Positions 11,245 to 22,724 of a stretch of DNA of 64,000 nucleotides are shown here, piece by piece. Made by a program: the position numbers and the translations under genes. Position 1 is the stretch's first letter, and the number at the start of each line of letters is the position of its first letter. Source of the DNA: Anaeramoeba flamelloides (Eukaryota; Metamonada; Anaeramoebidae); contig JANTQA010000029.1 of NCBI GenBank assembly GCA_027625915.1, positions 1,860,001 to 1,924,000 on the forward strand, read 5' to 3'. Under the pieces are notes generated by a model. The model ran no database searches. It was not told the DNA's origin and saw only the letters and a program-made list of their open reading frames with translations.

Positions 11245-11700
11245 GTAACCATTGTCAAAAAAAACTGAAACGTGGAAAAAAAGCGAAACACAGTTTTTAA
11301 ATGGGAAAATTAATAGAACCTGAAAATTCAAAGTAAGATCAATGAAAATTAGAATAAATAAATAAATAAAGACAAAATAAAGTATTCGGTACAATAACAT
11401 TTTTTTTTAATACTATCTTTTAGTATGGGTTTTTCTTTGGTTGATCAATTATTAAAAATTTGTTCAAAAAATTGACTATTTTTGAGATCTCCAAAAGCAC
11501 ACCAATAATTTTGATAAATCAAGTAGATTTATATTGTATTTGTTGGGTTGATTGAAAATAATATAATGGGTTATTATTTGAAGTTAATTGGTTTCTTCTT
11601 TTTATTGATTTTACTTTTCATTTTCAGGTTCTATTAATTTTCCCATTTAAAAACCGTGTTGAACTTTTTTTCCGTGTTTCACCTTTTTTCCACAACGGTA
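11245..11700. mobile_element. Inverted-repeat element with arms of about 100 bp
   Basis: The left arm (about 11245-11349) contains AAATGGGAAAATTAATAGAA; the right arm (about 11601-11700) contains its reverse complement TTCTATTAATTTTCCCATTT reading outward from the same relative position, and both continue into GTTTCA/TGAAAC-type tips. The spacer of about 250 bp has no open frame. The arrangement is that of a MITE-like non-autonomous element. Target-site duplication not established. Confidence 0.6.
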
Positions 11701-11930
11701 AGTTTTTGTTTATAAATAACAAAATGTTCCAAAATTTTGAAAAAACCAAGTCTAAATTTGAGGTTTTCTCAAAATATCAAGGGTTTTACTTTAAAATATT
11801 TTTAACCTTAGGTATATATAATTGATTACTTAATACGATTCTATATTAGAAAAAAGAAGAAAAGAAAAAGCACTGACTTTATTTTGGAAATGTGTTTATA
11901 CTCTGAACACAAGTTGTTTACCCCACTATA
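11700..11930 (+). repeat. Repeat shared inversely with 15110-15255
   Basis: About 130 bp here, through CAAGGGTTTTACTTTAAAAT and ATTTTTAACCTTAGGTATA, is the reverse complement of 15120-15255. Downstream, the text AGAAAAAAGAAGAAAAG..CACTGACTTTATTTTG resembles the distal end of family A. The two copies lie 3.4 kb apart in opposite orientation. Confidence 0.6.
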
Positions 11931-12702
11931 TTTCAAAAAATTACAATGATTATTTTAATTTTGAAAATGATATCTTTTATCTCTTCAATACTCCTTTCAA
12001 ATCAATGTTTTCTTTTTTCATTTTTTTTTTTTTTAACAAAGAGATATTCGAGTTAAACTACCAAACCATCAAATGAACAATTATCCAAAAATACCTTTAC
12101 AAAACATGAAAAAATGAACTTTTTACACATTAGATAATCTAAAGAAATACCTTTGAATTTAATTATTGTAAATTAATAATTAATTACCCAATGTTAATAA
12201 TCCCGGTAAAAAATGATTATTAACCTAAAGGGATATATGTCAATTAGTTGTAAGGGCTGTTTGAGAAAAATTCAAATATTTTCAAACAAAAAAAATTAAT
12301 TCAAATTAAAAATTAAAATAAGTAAGATAAAATTAATATTCCCAAATAACCTATTTTGATTAAAAGAGTTCTTTATTATAACTACAATAAAATAATACTT
12401 TTTCTTTCAAAATTTCAAGAAAAATTTTTTCGAGAGTAATATAAGGTATGTATTTTTACTTTTACCCTGTTAATATAATTATTTAACTAACGTTTTTTTT
12501 TTTTTTCAGATTTGTACCGGATCTTTATTATCCAATGGAGATAATAAATGTATTATATCTTGTTTTTAATAAAACTTTTTTTCATTTTAATAGAAAAATT
12601 ATTTGTCCAAAATTAATCAATCAATATTTTACTATTATTTTCATAGGTTGGAAATTTAAAGAGTAAATAATCCGAACCTTTAAGACTTTCTAAATTTTTA
12701 TT

Positions 12703-12902
12703 TACAGTCATTTTCACTTTTAAGGCACAAAATTTCAACAAAATTTAAGGCACAAAAAAATCTCAAATTAAGGTACAAAATTTCGAAATTTTTTTTTTAC
12801 AATTTATTTTTATTAGAATTTGAATTTTGTGCTTTAATTTGAGATTTTTTTGTGCCTTAAATTTTGTTGAAAGTTTGTGCCTTAAAAGTGAAACTGACTG
12901 TA
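12703..12902. mobile_element. 200-bp hairpin MITE, copy 1
   Basis: The whole element is one inverted repeat. Each arm of about 85 bp carries two AAGGCACAAA-type blocks and a CTCAAATTAAGG block, meeting at an A/T-rich centre. Ends read TACAGTCA..TGACTGTA, so the element is bounded by TA, and the internal CAGT tips match the target and terminal style of the Tc1/mariner (IS630) superfamily. There is no coding. Mobilisation in trans by a mariner-like transposase is inferred; none is encoded in this window. This copy has ATTTTCAC instead of AGTTTCAC in its left tip. Confidence 0.88.
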
Positions 12903-14252
12903 TTATATAATTTAGAAAATTGCAATTCATTCCCATCAGAAAATAAGATAACCCATTGAAATATTCTATTTAATTTCCTGAAATAACAATATAAGTCCAA
13001 TATTTTCAATTTTACATATTTTTTTATCAAAAGATTTTCAAATCACAATATTTTTTTTAAAAAAAACCCTGAAAATATATTTATTAATATTTATTTAATA
13101 TACACCATTTTAAAGAAAAGTTGAAGTGTTGTAGGCCACCTTTAAATTATTATTTATTTTTATTTTAAATCTATTCATTATCACATATAAATAACAATCC
13201 AATATACAATTAATAGCATAGTTTCAAAATTAAAGTTTATTTCTTTTGATTTGTACTCAATTAACAAATAAACAATCAAAAAATATACCACTGTTTTTTT
13301 TTTTATTATTATTATTTTAAAATAAACCCGTTAAAAAAATAAATTGTATCTATTTTTTTCAAATTATGCTGTTCTTAACAAAATTTCCAAATTGAAGTAT
13401 TTTAAAAGTGATAAATTTGTAATTTTATAAATTTATTATATTTGCAATTTTGCAAATTTTTAATTTCCTATTAATGTTTTCAAATTATAATTTTCTTCAG
13501 AACGGAAAAAAAAATTAAAATAGTTATTCAATACTGAGGATTTTTATTTTGTAAAATAATTTAAAAATTATTTTTTAAAATAAGTTATTTTCAAAAATTG
13601 TAAATCAATTAAAAAAATAAATTGAAAAGAAAATATTAATTCTTTAGTATTAATGAATAACTAATAATTAAATATGATTTGAAATTCACTTTAAAATCAT
13701 TCTGAATATATAAATACCCCAAATTTTAAAAATATAAAACAAAATCAAAACTAAAACTAAAACAAAGTTGGTCAGAATTTTTTAAATTAGTATTACCAAT
13801 TCCTTATTACCGAACTTTTACTGAAAAAAGGTTGAATAAGAAGATTTTTTATTAATAATTATATTTGTTTTAAAACACATTTTAGAGTCTCAATATTCTT
13901 AGTGATTATTTTTTCTTTCAAATATTTTATCTTTTTTTCGACTTGATCTTTTATAATAATTAAAAATAAAAAAAAATAACAGAAAAAGCAATAAAAAAGG
14001 TAAAACTATGAAAAAGAAAAAATAAGAAAAACAGAAATATCAAAGAGCAAAAAAATTGCCAAAATGATTGTATTCAAAAAATTGAAAATATTATTATGAT
14101 GAGAATATGGATAAAAATTACAATTTAGCAACGATTCATATCATAATATGGGTCAAAATTTTTGAAAAATCGTGTATATTATGATCTCCACCTAACCAAT
14201 TTTGGAAAAAAAAAATAAATAATTTTTTTTTTTTTGATGAAATTATTTTATA
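12903..14252. other. Gene-free AT-rich DNA
   Basis: Nothing supportable: A/T homopolymers, a short (TTA)n run near 13300, and no reading frame over 60 codons with coding character. Confidence 0.45.
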
Positions 14253-14271
14253 GAGGAGTTTTTAATTCCTC
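14253..14271 (-). other. Copy of the LINE 3' hairpin, minus strand
   Basis: Reverse complement of the 19-base hairpin at 10930-10948, and on the minus strand it is likewise followed within about 35 bases by an A-rich tail (T run at 14222-14235). It is either the end of a truncated LINE or of a SINE borrowing the LINE tail. Confidence 0.5.
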
Positions 14272-14274
14272 TTC

Positions 14275-14460
14275 ATCACCTTTAATTTTTCTTGAGTTTT
14301 CTGTTTATTTGTGAAGTGTTCTAGGTTTTTTTTTTCTTTTAGAAATAAACAGAAAATTTTAATAAATTTTCAGTTTATTTCAAAAAGTAAAAAAAACCTA
14401 ACAAATATCAGTTTATTTTACAAATAAAACAGAAAACCCTAAGAAAACTGATATTCGGTT
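14275..14460. repeat. Palindromic repeat family B, copy 1
   Basis: Built from TTTTCTGTTTATTT, a GTGTTCTAGGTTTTTTTT block and their reverse complements around an AAATTTT centre. Related palindromes lie at 28846-29160, 29390-29560, 51770-51985 and 57270-57500. Confidence 0.65.
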
Positions 14461-14529
14461 TTTTTTTTAAATTTTGATTGGTAATTTCAAATCTTTTCTT
14501 TTTATTTCTTAAATTAAAAAAAAAAAACA

Positions 14530-14712
14530 TTGTTAGATTTTCCAAAATTTATAAGAATTGGGTAAAATCAATTATTGTTCTCTATCCTTTGAATTATGGA
14601 AAAGATTGGCACTCTATGGATACATTAGTTAGGTTTTGTCTGAATTTAAAAGAATTGAGTTAAATCAAAGATTTTTTTCTATTCCTTTAAATCCTGGAAA
14701 ACCTTGGATACG
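14530..14712. repeat. Short inverted repeat family C, two units
   Basis: Each unit of about 60-70 bp reads TTTTCCAAAATTTA..AAGAATTGGGTAAAATC and then the partial reverse complement, ending in CTTTGAATTATGGAAAAG or CTTTAAATCCTGGAAAA. The same unit recurs beside family B copies and beside AT microsatellites. A 61-codon frame inside (14478-14663) is a by-product. Confidence 0.55.
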
Positions 14713-15109
14713 GAATATTTATCAACAAGTTATTTTATGTTGGTATGTTTTTTTTTGATAAGTGGAGTCTTTTCAAAACTATAATTTATTGTCTATTTAA
14801 AAAAATATACTAAATTTGAATTTAATTAAATTATATTTTCACATCTATTTAAAAATTTTTTCCCCGAAACATACCTTTTTTTTAGATGGAGACTTTTGAA
14901 AATCATAGTACTATTAAAAACAATAAATAGAAAACAACAAGATTTTTAAGAACTGGAATGTTGATTATATTGTGAATTAACTCGATTATCAAGGATAAAA
15001 TGATAATTCAAATTATAGTTTTGTCTAACTTTTTTTTTTCAATTTTATTTTTTCATACTAAAGCTCTCTAAAAGAAGTACTATGTTTTTTTATTCTTGAT
15101 TCCAATGAA

Positions 15110-15450
15110 ATAATCTAATTAACTTATCCAATAGTATACCTAAGGTTAAAAATATTTTAAAGTAAAACCCTTGATATTTTGACAAAACCTCAAATTAATA
15201 CTAGGTTTATTCAAAATTTTAGAACATTTTGTTATTTTTTAACAAAAACTTACCCTATTTTTTTTTGGGATATATTTTTTATTTGATCTTTCATTTCTAG
15301 AATTTCATTTTTCATCGAAAAACTTTAAGGCCTCAATATCAGATTGTATGATTGTTTATTATTCCGTTTCTTTGATTATTAATCATTTGATCAGGTAGTA
15401 AAAAAAAGAATCACACTTTTTATTTTGAAATAAGGTTTTACCAATTCTTA
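15110..15450 (-). repeat. Family A related repeat, minus orientation
   Basis: It starts with CCAATAGTATACCTAAGGTT (family A landmark), contains the reverse complement of 11700-11830, then resumes family A text (TTTGATCTTTCATTTCTAGAA, AACTTTAAGGCC, CACACTTTTTATTTTGAAA). It looks like a family A copy with a different internal block. Confidence 0.55.
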
Positions 15451-15788
15451 ACAAATTATTTTAGCAACTCAAGCAAGAAATTTTCTAAAAATTAAGAAAG
15501 AAAAGAATCTTTTCAAGAAATGATTTTGATGATCTCCCCTTTTTAGAGAGTTTTTTTTCGATCGAGCCTATTGAGACTGTTTTTTTGTTGGATATTAATT
15601 TCTGTGAAGAACTCAAAAAAAAAAAATTCTGTACAATTGAAAAATGTTTTCAAATAAATCACAAAAGATTGTTAAATTGACAACCATACAACCATTATGA
15701 GATCTTTATTAATTTACAAAAAGGAACAATGAAAGAAAAGAAAGGAAAAGAAATGAAAAAAGAAGAAAGGTTTTAAATAAAAAATTGA

Positions 15789-16292
15789 TTAATTTTTAAA
15801 AGCATCAAGAAATACCTGTTCATAAAAAGAGGTAACAAAAGTTTTTTTTAACGTATCGATCATCTTGAAAATAAGCTCCCCACGTTTAAGGTTTGAGGTA
15901 CAAGATCCGTTCTTAATGGAATTTACTAAATTTTCTGTAATTAGCACAGAGCTTGAAGTTTTGATTAAAGAATTCCCTAAAACAAGATGGTTAAATTTAT
16001 CAAGCGACTCTGTAGAGTCGGATTCGTTTAGGAGAACCTCACTAACAAGCAACTCAATGATCCCTTTTTCTAATTCTTCGCGATGGCTTTCAACTGCAGC
16101 TAATGCTCTTCTTAACAAGGTCGAGACAATTTTGGGTGATTTTTTGTAATGTGTAAGCAGCAACTCACAAGATTGAAAAATTAATTGAGGTTGTGCGTTT
16201 GTAACCAATTTACGGAGTTGGTTTTTGTTTTTAATTAAATCATATTCCTCGTTTTCAAGTTCCTCACAAATACTTTCGTAGTCTTTGCTCAT
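15789..16292 (-). CDS. Unrecognised helical protein, 167 residues (possibly longer)
   Basis: I do not recognise the family. The frame uses GC-richer, coding-like codons and starts at ATG 16292 with MSKDYESICEELENEEYD. It is rich in Leu, Glu and Lys and looks all-helical, with a block of conserved-looking helices (LIFQSCELLLTHYKKSP, then VSTLLRRALAAVESHREELE). No signal peptide or membrane segment. It ends QVFLDAFKN. An upstream exon at 16392-16495 can be spliced onto codon 3 in the correct phase, which would give 200 residues; the two starts cannot be decided from sequence alone. A cytosolic or nuclear complex subunit is possible, but this is a guess. Confidence 0.75.
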   Translation of the reverse strand: MSKDYESICEELENEEYDLIKNKNQLRKLVTNAQPQLIFQSCELLLTHYKKSPKIVSTLLRRALAAVESHREELEKGIIELLVSEVLLNESDSTESLDKFNHLVLGNSLIKTSSSVLITENLVNSIKNGSCTSNLKRGELIFKMIDTLKKTFVTSFYEQVFLDAFKN

Positions 16293-16391
16293 TTGGTGGA
16301 AAAAAAAGTTTTTTGTCAAAAAAAAAAAGTCGTGAAAGTTAAAAAAATAAAAAAATGATTTTTTTTAAAAAATGTTTTCCATTTTTTATAC

Positions 16392-16495
16392 TTATCTGTA
16401 ATAAGATTTTGTAAGGAACTCCTCACGATTACAAGGAAGAGTAAACCCGAGGAAGCACTTACATACTCAAAAGGATTTTGTCTTTGACATTTCAT
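16392..16495 (-). other. Candidate upstream exon of the 15.8-kb gene
   Basis: From ATG 16495 the minus strand reads MKCQRQNPFEYVSASS, then a hydrophobic stretch GLLFLVIV, with clearly higher GC than its surroundings. A GTATAA donor at 16391 and the AG at 16289-16288 join it in phase (2 + 1) to the next gene. The 103-nt stretch between is a T-rich, intron-like sequence. An internal GTAAGT..TTATTACAG pair (about 67 nt) is an alternative intron, which would make this a non-coding leader. Confidence 0.35.
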
Positions 16496-16499
16496 TTTG

Positions 16500-18433
16500 G
16501 TTGAAATAACTAGAGTGAATTTTTGAAAATTTCAAGGGACGAGTAAACAACAAAAAAATCTATTATTGAATTTAATAGCGAATTCAAAAAAACTTTTATA
16601 ATCTCTTGGAGTTGAAAAACAAATTGTAAAAAAATTGATAATTACAAGACCAAATCCAGACTTAAAGCTATTTTTCTAAAAAATTTTAGTTTTTAAAAGT
16701 TCTGATCCTTTTTTTTGTAATTTTTCGAAACAAACAAAATTCAACATATTTCTGAATTAAAACAAAAAAATAATATTTTATATTAAAAAAGATTGAAATT
16801 TTATTTTTTTTTAGGAAGTGTACCAATATACACTTTGAAAAAAACACCTGGTTTTTGAATAATTTAGTTTAAAAAATATACAAAATTTCCTAAAAAATAC
16901 AATAATTCTTTTCAACTTGGAAAAATATAATTTTTTGGTTCAAAGAACAGTCCAAATAAATTTTTTCTTTTTGAGAAAATACAAAAAAAATTAGAGAAAA
17001 ACATCAAAACATTAAATTAAAAATTCTACTCATTGAAAATTTTTAAATCATAAAAAATTCAACGAAAAAACGAAAGAGATTCTTCTGAATTAGTTTATTT
17101 TTAATTAATAGGTAAATAGCCCAATCTAAATTATTTCAGTAAGTTATTAATAACTCAAACATTAAATGAATCAATAAACTTTATCTAAACACTTTCCAGT
17201 CAAAGGTGCCCAGTTGTCATGAGTGAATTATATGTGTTTAAAGGGTTTGAATGAATATTAGAATTAAAAATTAATTTTGGTATTTCAAAATTGAAATAAT
17301 TTTTTCACCTTTTTGCACATTTTTACTTTTTGATTTTTTTGAGACACCTAACTCATTTGACAAATTTTTATTTTAGTATAATATTATTTAAAGTCACTTG
17401 GTAAAAACTTGATATTTTAATATTATTGAAAAATTAAAAACTTTTGTAGTGAAATTGGTTTGAATTCTATTGGCTTTTTATTTGGTTTTCAATAGAAAAT
17501 CAAAATGAACAATCTTTGTTATATTCAATGATACCCAAAGATTACGAGTTTTTTTATTTTTAAGAAAATATATTGATTTTTTCGTTTTATTTCAGACCGA
17601 TATCAAACCAAATTTAGCTGTTATTATTCTCTTGAACTCATATTTAATCTTTAAAGGCCAATTATAAAAAATATTTGAAATTTCAAAAAAATGTTTTTTA
17701 CTTTGATTGAAACAAAGTTAATAATTTCTCAATTTTTAAAAATATTTACAAACAAATAAAATTAATTCCAGTTAATAATTCTAAAAATAAATCATAGAAT
17801 ATATTTTATCAAATAACTGTCGTTATTTGTAAGAAGTTGAGATAATAAGCAATATATTTTTCTTAAGAGGGTAATATTTATATCGCCCAGAAAGAACAAT
17901 ATTTTGCCTGTTGTGGAAACAATGTGTTAAATTACCTGAGTTATTATTTGTTGAAATAGTATGGATCTTCTGGAAAATTATAAAAATACACAAAATCAAA
18001 AAAAATTCTTTGTAGTTTTTCATATTTTTTCGTTCTTTAAAGCTAGATATATTTTTGTATTCTTTAAAACTGTTTTTAAATAAGAGATTCTCAACCAGTA
18101 TTGCAATTGTTTCTAAATTTCAACCTTTTTAAAAAGTTATGTTCTTTACCCCCCTTTAAACTCTCAAAATAGATGACAGTATCCGTAAACAATATCTTTG
18201 GTATTCTATGTTTTTATTAAAAAAACATAACTGGTTTATTAATATCAAGAGAAAATTCACATTTCTTCTAAAACTCCGTATCTTTCTTTTTTTGATATTT
18301 TTAGAGAGATTTTCCAAAAACTCAACTGGTTATATCTCACAAATAAAACAAAAAAAGAGAAAAATCCAATAATACAATAATCATTAGAGTATTATTAAAT
18401 AAAGATTTTTTTCTAGGGAATAACCAATAATAA
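16500..18433. other. Gene-free stretch with one doubtful small frame
   Basis: Mostly homopolymer-rich DNA. A minus-strand frame of 66 codons (17823-18023, true ATG) begins with a signal-peptide-like segment (FFLILCIFIIF), but composition is as AT-rich as its flanks, so I do not call it a gene. Confidence 0.4.
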
Positions 18434-18636
18434 TACAGTCAGTTCCACTTTTAAGGCACAAACTTTCAACGAAATTTAAGGCACAAAAAAAAGTTTCAAA
18501 TTAAGGCACAAAATTCAGATTCTAGTAAAATAAATTGTAAAATAAAAAAATTCCAAATTTTGTGCCTTAATTTGAGATTTTTTTGTGCCTTAAATTTCGT
18601 TGAAAGTTTTCTGTCTTAAAAGCGGAACTGACTGTA
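18434..18636. mobile_element. 200-bp hairpin MITE, copy 2
   Basis: 203 bp between TA dinucleotides. Both tips carry the C/G variant (AGTTCCACTT on the left, AGCGGAACT on the right), and one arm block is altered to TTTTCTGTCTTAAAA. Confidence 0.87.
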
Positions 18637-18947
18637 AGTCTAGAAAAAAAAATATTTTTGATCATTTTTTTTTACATTTAGTTTTCAAAAAAATAATAAA
18701 ATAATTAAATAAAACAAGTTCTTATTTTTACCCTAATTTTTTTTAAAAAATAATACACAATCTTTTAAATTTAGGGAAATTCAATATATAATTGAAAAAA
18801 AAAAAATAATAAATCATCGATTTTATCTGTTCTTTAAGTGATTAGCATCTCATAAGATTTCTCTATAATCAAAGTAGGTTGAAATTGGCTGAGGAAATGA
18901 TATTAAGGTGAAATGACCAAATTACTCAAAAAAAAAAAACTAAACTA

Positions 18948-19463
18948 GATTCAAAAATTTTCGGCACAGTTTAAACAGTTGAAAGAACATTGATAATGTA
19001 CTTTAAATTCCATTTAGAAAGAATTTAGATTTTACAAACTATTTCATTTTTTGTCTTTTTTGTTTTGTTTTCATTTCCTTTTTTGCAGTTAAGTAATCTG
19101 TTTCATTAGATCTCAAATTTTTTTTCGATGGTTGATAGAAGGTTAGTGTTGAGTTTGTTAAATTGGGAAATCAAATACAATTGGTAGATGGTATCTTATC
19201 ATTTGATCGATCAACAATTGTTGGTGAAATTTCAACAAATTTATCAATGCATTCTTTGTAACCCTCGTTTAATTATTTTGGAAACATCAATGTTTTTATT
19301 TTTGAGTTTTAAATTTTTTTCTTTTATTTGGATGAAAATGATTACTTATAAAAACATTAATACCGGGTAACTTAAATGTGGTTTTATAATAGGTTTGGGA
19401 AAATACAATAAATTGGTTTTTTTTTGTCTATTTTTGATTTTGGGTGTGTCCAAATTTTTGGAA
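18948..19463. mobile_element. Dispersed element family F, copy 1
   Basis: About 515 bp nearly identical in layout to 56502-57021, sharing GTTGATAGAAGGTTAGTGTT, GAGTTTGTTAAATTGG, TTTGATCGATCAA and a GGGTGTGTCCAAATTTTT end. The ends are imperfect inverted repeats (ATTCAAAAATTTTCGGCAC against the reverse complement of GTGTCCAAATTTTTGGAAC), so it is a likely non-autonomous DNA transposon. No coding. Confidence 0.7.
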
Positions 19464-19616
19464 CGGGGTTTATTATAAATCTTATTGTCCACTAAATTAT
19501 TACATTTTTTTTAATAATAATCACTATCAAAAATTTTCATTTCATAATTTTTTTTTATAATTCCTCATCCAAATCTTAAAATCGAAACCCCAAATAATAA
19601 TTTTACTGGTATTTGA

Positions 19617-19818
19617 TACAGTCAGTTTCACTTTTAAGGCACAAACTTTCAACGAAATTTAAGGCACAATAAAAATCTCAAATTAATGCACAAAATTCAA
19701 ATTCTAGTAAAAATAAATTGTAAAAAAAAAAATTCCAAATTTTGTGCCTTAATTTGAGATTTTTTTTGTGCCTTAAATTCCGTTGAAAGTTTGTGCCTTA
19801 AAAGTGAAACTGACTGTA
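19617..19818. mobile_element. 200-bp hairpin MITE, copy 3
   Basis: 202 bp; both tips carry the T/A variant (AGTTTCAC and GTGAAACT). The arms differ at only a few positions, for example AATGCACAAA for AAGGCACAAA on the left. Confidence 0.88.
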
Positions 19819-20082
19819 TTTAAAATGAAGAAATTCCAAAAGTAATTATTTTTTTAACTTTTTTATTTCGTTGATTAACTCATAATCATCAGAATAAAAA
19901 CCCAACCAACTGATTATTTTTTGTATTGTTTTTATAAAGTTAATAGAAAAAATCAATATACTTCAAATATTTCAGATATAATTGGTTAAAAAAATCTATT
20001 CTTTATATATTTAATTTTTTAAAAAAAAATTGTATATTTTAGCAGCTAATCAACATTAAGCCATAAATTTTAAAGAAAGATA

Positions 20083-20335
20083 TTTTGCACCTTTGGAGTC
20101 TGAATATTGATAATTCAACCTTTAAATTTGTGTCGAAAGGCAGATTTTTTTTTGAATTTTTTTTTTTTTTACTAATACAAGGATCATTTTTAATTGATAA
20201 GAAGTTCAAATATTTTTGCCTGAATAATCCGTTTTTTAGAGATATTTCAACCAGGTATCACTAATGCGATTTACACCAAATAACAAGATACTTTGATCTT
20301 AGATTTCTCTGTGTTATGCGCTAATCCCTTAACGT
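20083..20335 (+). repeat. Dispersed repeat family G, copy 1
   Basis: About 250 bp matching 59301-59550 in the same orientation: GAATATTGATAATTCAACCT, then ACTAATACAAGGA, AATTGAT and a CTAATCCC end. No terminal repeats or coding recognised. Confidence 0.55.
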
Positions 20336-20680
20336 GTCCATCATTTAATTTATTTTTCTCAAATATATAAACTAAAATCAACCTTGAAATGTTAGATAAC
20401 CATGAAAACTATTAGAACTGTAGAAAAGTGAGATTTCTTGACAATAAAATTTTTTTTTATAATTTTTCTTTTTATATTTCAATCCTAAAAATCCAAAACA
20501 AAAAGGATCGGATCTTTTTGAATCAAAAATTAATTGGTAAAAATTCAAATCTCCAAAAAATAATCTTTCATTTCCCGAAAGTTGATCATAAATTTCAATA
20601 TCAAGTTTAATTCTATCCTACATGAAAAAAGTATGCAACTTCATGTGAGAAACAAAATTAAATAAGATTTGCACTTTCCT

Positions 20681-20880
20681 TACAGTCAGTTTCACTTTTA
20701 AGACACAAACTTTCAACGAAATTTAAGACCCAAAAAAATCTCAAATTAAGGCACAAAATTCAAATTCTAGTAAAAATAATTTGTGTTAAAAAAAATTCAA
20801 AAAAATGTGCTTTAATTGAGATTTTTCTAGTACCTTAAATTTCGTTGAAAGTTTGTGCCTTAAAAGTGGAACTGACTGTA
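20681..20880. mobile_element. 200-bp hairpin MITE, copy 4
   Basis: Exactly 200 bp. The tips are mixed (AGTTTCAC on the left, GTGGAACT on the right), and a left block reads AAGACCCAAA. It accidentally supplies the start of a short frame at 20853, which is not a gene. Confidence 0.87.
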
Positions 20881-21174
20881 AGGAAGAAGTTTTTTTGGTG
20901 AAAAGGGTGAAATTGTTTCTGATAAAAAAACTCTCTTGGAAGAGATCTATAATCTCAGTTAAATATAGACATAAAAAAATTCTCTTGATAAAAAAAGTGA
21001 AATTGTCAAAAATTCTAATAATTTATTCACAATTTTCACATTTACTCGATCAAGTAAAATTTACTTTAACAATTTCATAATTTCCATTTCGAAACGATAA
21101 AAGCAAATCAATTCCTAAAGATGTTCTAAATATTGATTCTATTTCCCTTTACTAAGTTTAATTCAGTTTGTTCA

Positions 21175-22175
21175 AAAATCCGTGTTGACTTCAATAAATA
21201 TTTTTTTTATAATTTTTAATTGCTGTTTTGGAATTTTTTGGTTTTTAATTGTTGTTTCGAAAATTGTCGAATGGTGTTTTATGTTATTAATTGTTGTTTC
21301 AATGGAAAGTTTTCTAGAGTGTCTTGATTTTTAACAGTGAAGTATGTATTGGCAATAGTATTGTACTTTCATCAAGATATAATCAAAAAATTTTTTCAAA
21401 GAATACTACAAAATAATTTTTTTCTAATCGAATGAAAACCCCAAAGATCTTCATTATTCAATGAGAATTGATATATTGAGAGATATAATTCACTCTCATT
21501 ATAAAACGTTATTTTGTAAATTGTTAGCCAAAGCTCATGTTGAATTTTATTGGTAGAAAATTTCAGCTGATTAACTTTTTTTTCTATTCTGGATTATTGT
21601 TTCATCTAGGATTCTTGGTTAGCCGATAATAAACTCCAAAAAAAAGAACCAGTTAAATAAATAAAAGTTCACCAATTACAAGAGAGGATTTTAAGGCTAG
21701 TGGCTAAAGGTAAAAATTGAAAATAAAGTGAAAATTTTGGGATCATTTCTTTTTCAAAAAACTTGAAAAATTTTGAAATCATTTTACACATTTCGATAGA
21801 TACAAAACAGTTTTTCAGAAAAATCTTTATCTTTTTTTTTTTTGTTTTTTTTTCCGATCAAATTGAAAGATTTGGTGGTTTTATTTTTTGGTAACAGTTT
21901 GTCTAAATTTGATTGGGTTAGTTCAAAAATAGATGAATGAAGTTGGAATATCGTGGAACGATGATTTGGTAAAAAGTACTATTTGTAAATACTGTTTAAT
22001 TTGGAAAAGAAAGTTTTACTTAACTGTATTTTTAATAAACAATAGAATAAATTTCAAAAACAACAATTAAAAACAAAAAAACACTCTTTTAAAAAAAAAA
22101 CCAACAATTATTTACAAAAACAATACAAACAATTTTCAAAAACACAAATTAAAAACCAAACACGGATTATTTAAC
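21175..22175. mobile_element. Possible element J with AATCCGTGTT ends
   Basis: AATCCGTGTTGA near 21178 faces its reverse complement AACACGGATTATT near 22160, and both sides continue into TTTTTAATTG(T/C)TGTTT blocks or their reverse complement. The 1-kb interior has no frame. The arms are loose, so the call is tentative. It ends about 550 bp before the thioester-protein gene. Confidence 0.4.
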
Positions 22176-22724
22176 ACACTTTAAATTGAATTTTGACTTA
22201 AAAAAACCTTTTCGTCATTTTTTTTGAAATTTTCAGACAAAAAGTTATTGACATTTTGGTTTTTAATTGTTTTATTTTCATTTGCAGTGAGTAATTTTTT
22301 CCGCCAATTACTCCAAAATTAAAATAATTTTTGAGAAGTGAAAGCAAAATAACATTATCACTCAACACACTCTCTGGTTTCGGAACGTAGTCCTTAAGGT
22401 AAATGAAATCCAACACCCCTCAGTTTTAAAAAAAAAAGGAGAAAAATAATTAGAAATCTATACCTTTATCCTTTTTTCCTTTTCTTCTATTCTCTGACAA
22501 GTTCAGCATATCTGAAATGAAAACCCTTGAAATGGTTGAGATTTCATTTGAAACAAAAATAATCTTCAAATAAAAGGAAATTCAAAAAAAAAAAACATAT
22601 AACACTGAAAACTTTTAAAAGAGAAATAACGAAGAAAGAATATTCATTCGAAATTTAAATTAATTTTTTTTTAAAGACAATTTTTTTTCATAGTTTCGGA
22701 AAAAAAAAAGTTGTCTATTCTCGA
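22176..22724 (+). promoter_or_regulatory. 5' flank of the alpha-2-macroglobulin-like gene
   Basis: No hydrophobic upstream exon is evident. In frame before the ATG there is only a short Phe/Lys stretch and then a stop. A T-rich tract ending CATAG at 22689-22693 looks like a splice acceptor, so a leader intron is possible. No clear promoter motif was identified. Confidence 0.3.

Noticed and set aside
12343-12357. Third copy of AAATAACCTATTTT as evidence against the LINE target duplication
   Set aside because: It is shorter (14 bases) and not next to an A tail or element start. It lowers confidence somewhat but does not overturn the bracketed 16-bp pair.
14478-14663. 61-codon frame
   Set aside because: Generated by the family C inverted repeats.
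17823-18023. 66-codon frame with a signal-peptide-like start
   Set aside because: A true ATG and hydrophobic start, but composition equals the non-coding flanks and no continuing exon was found.
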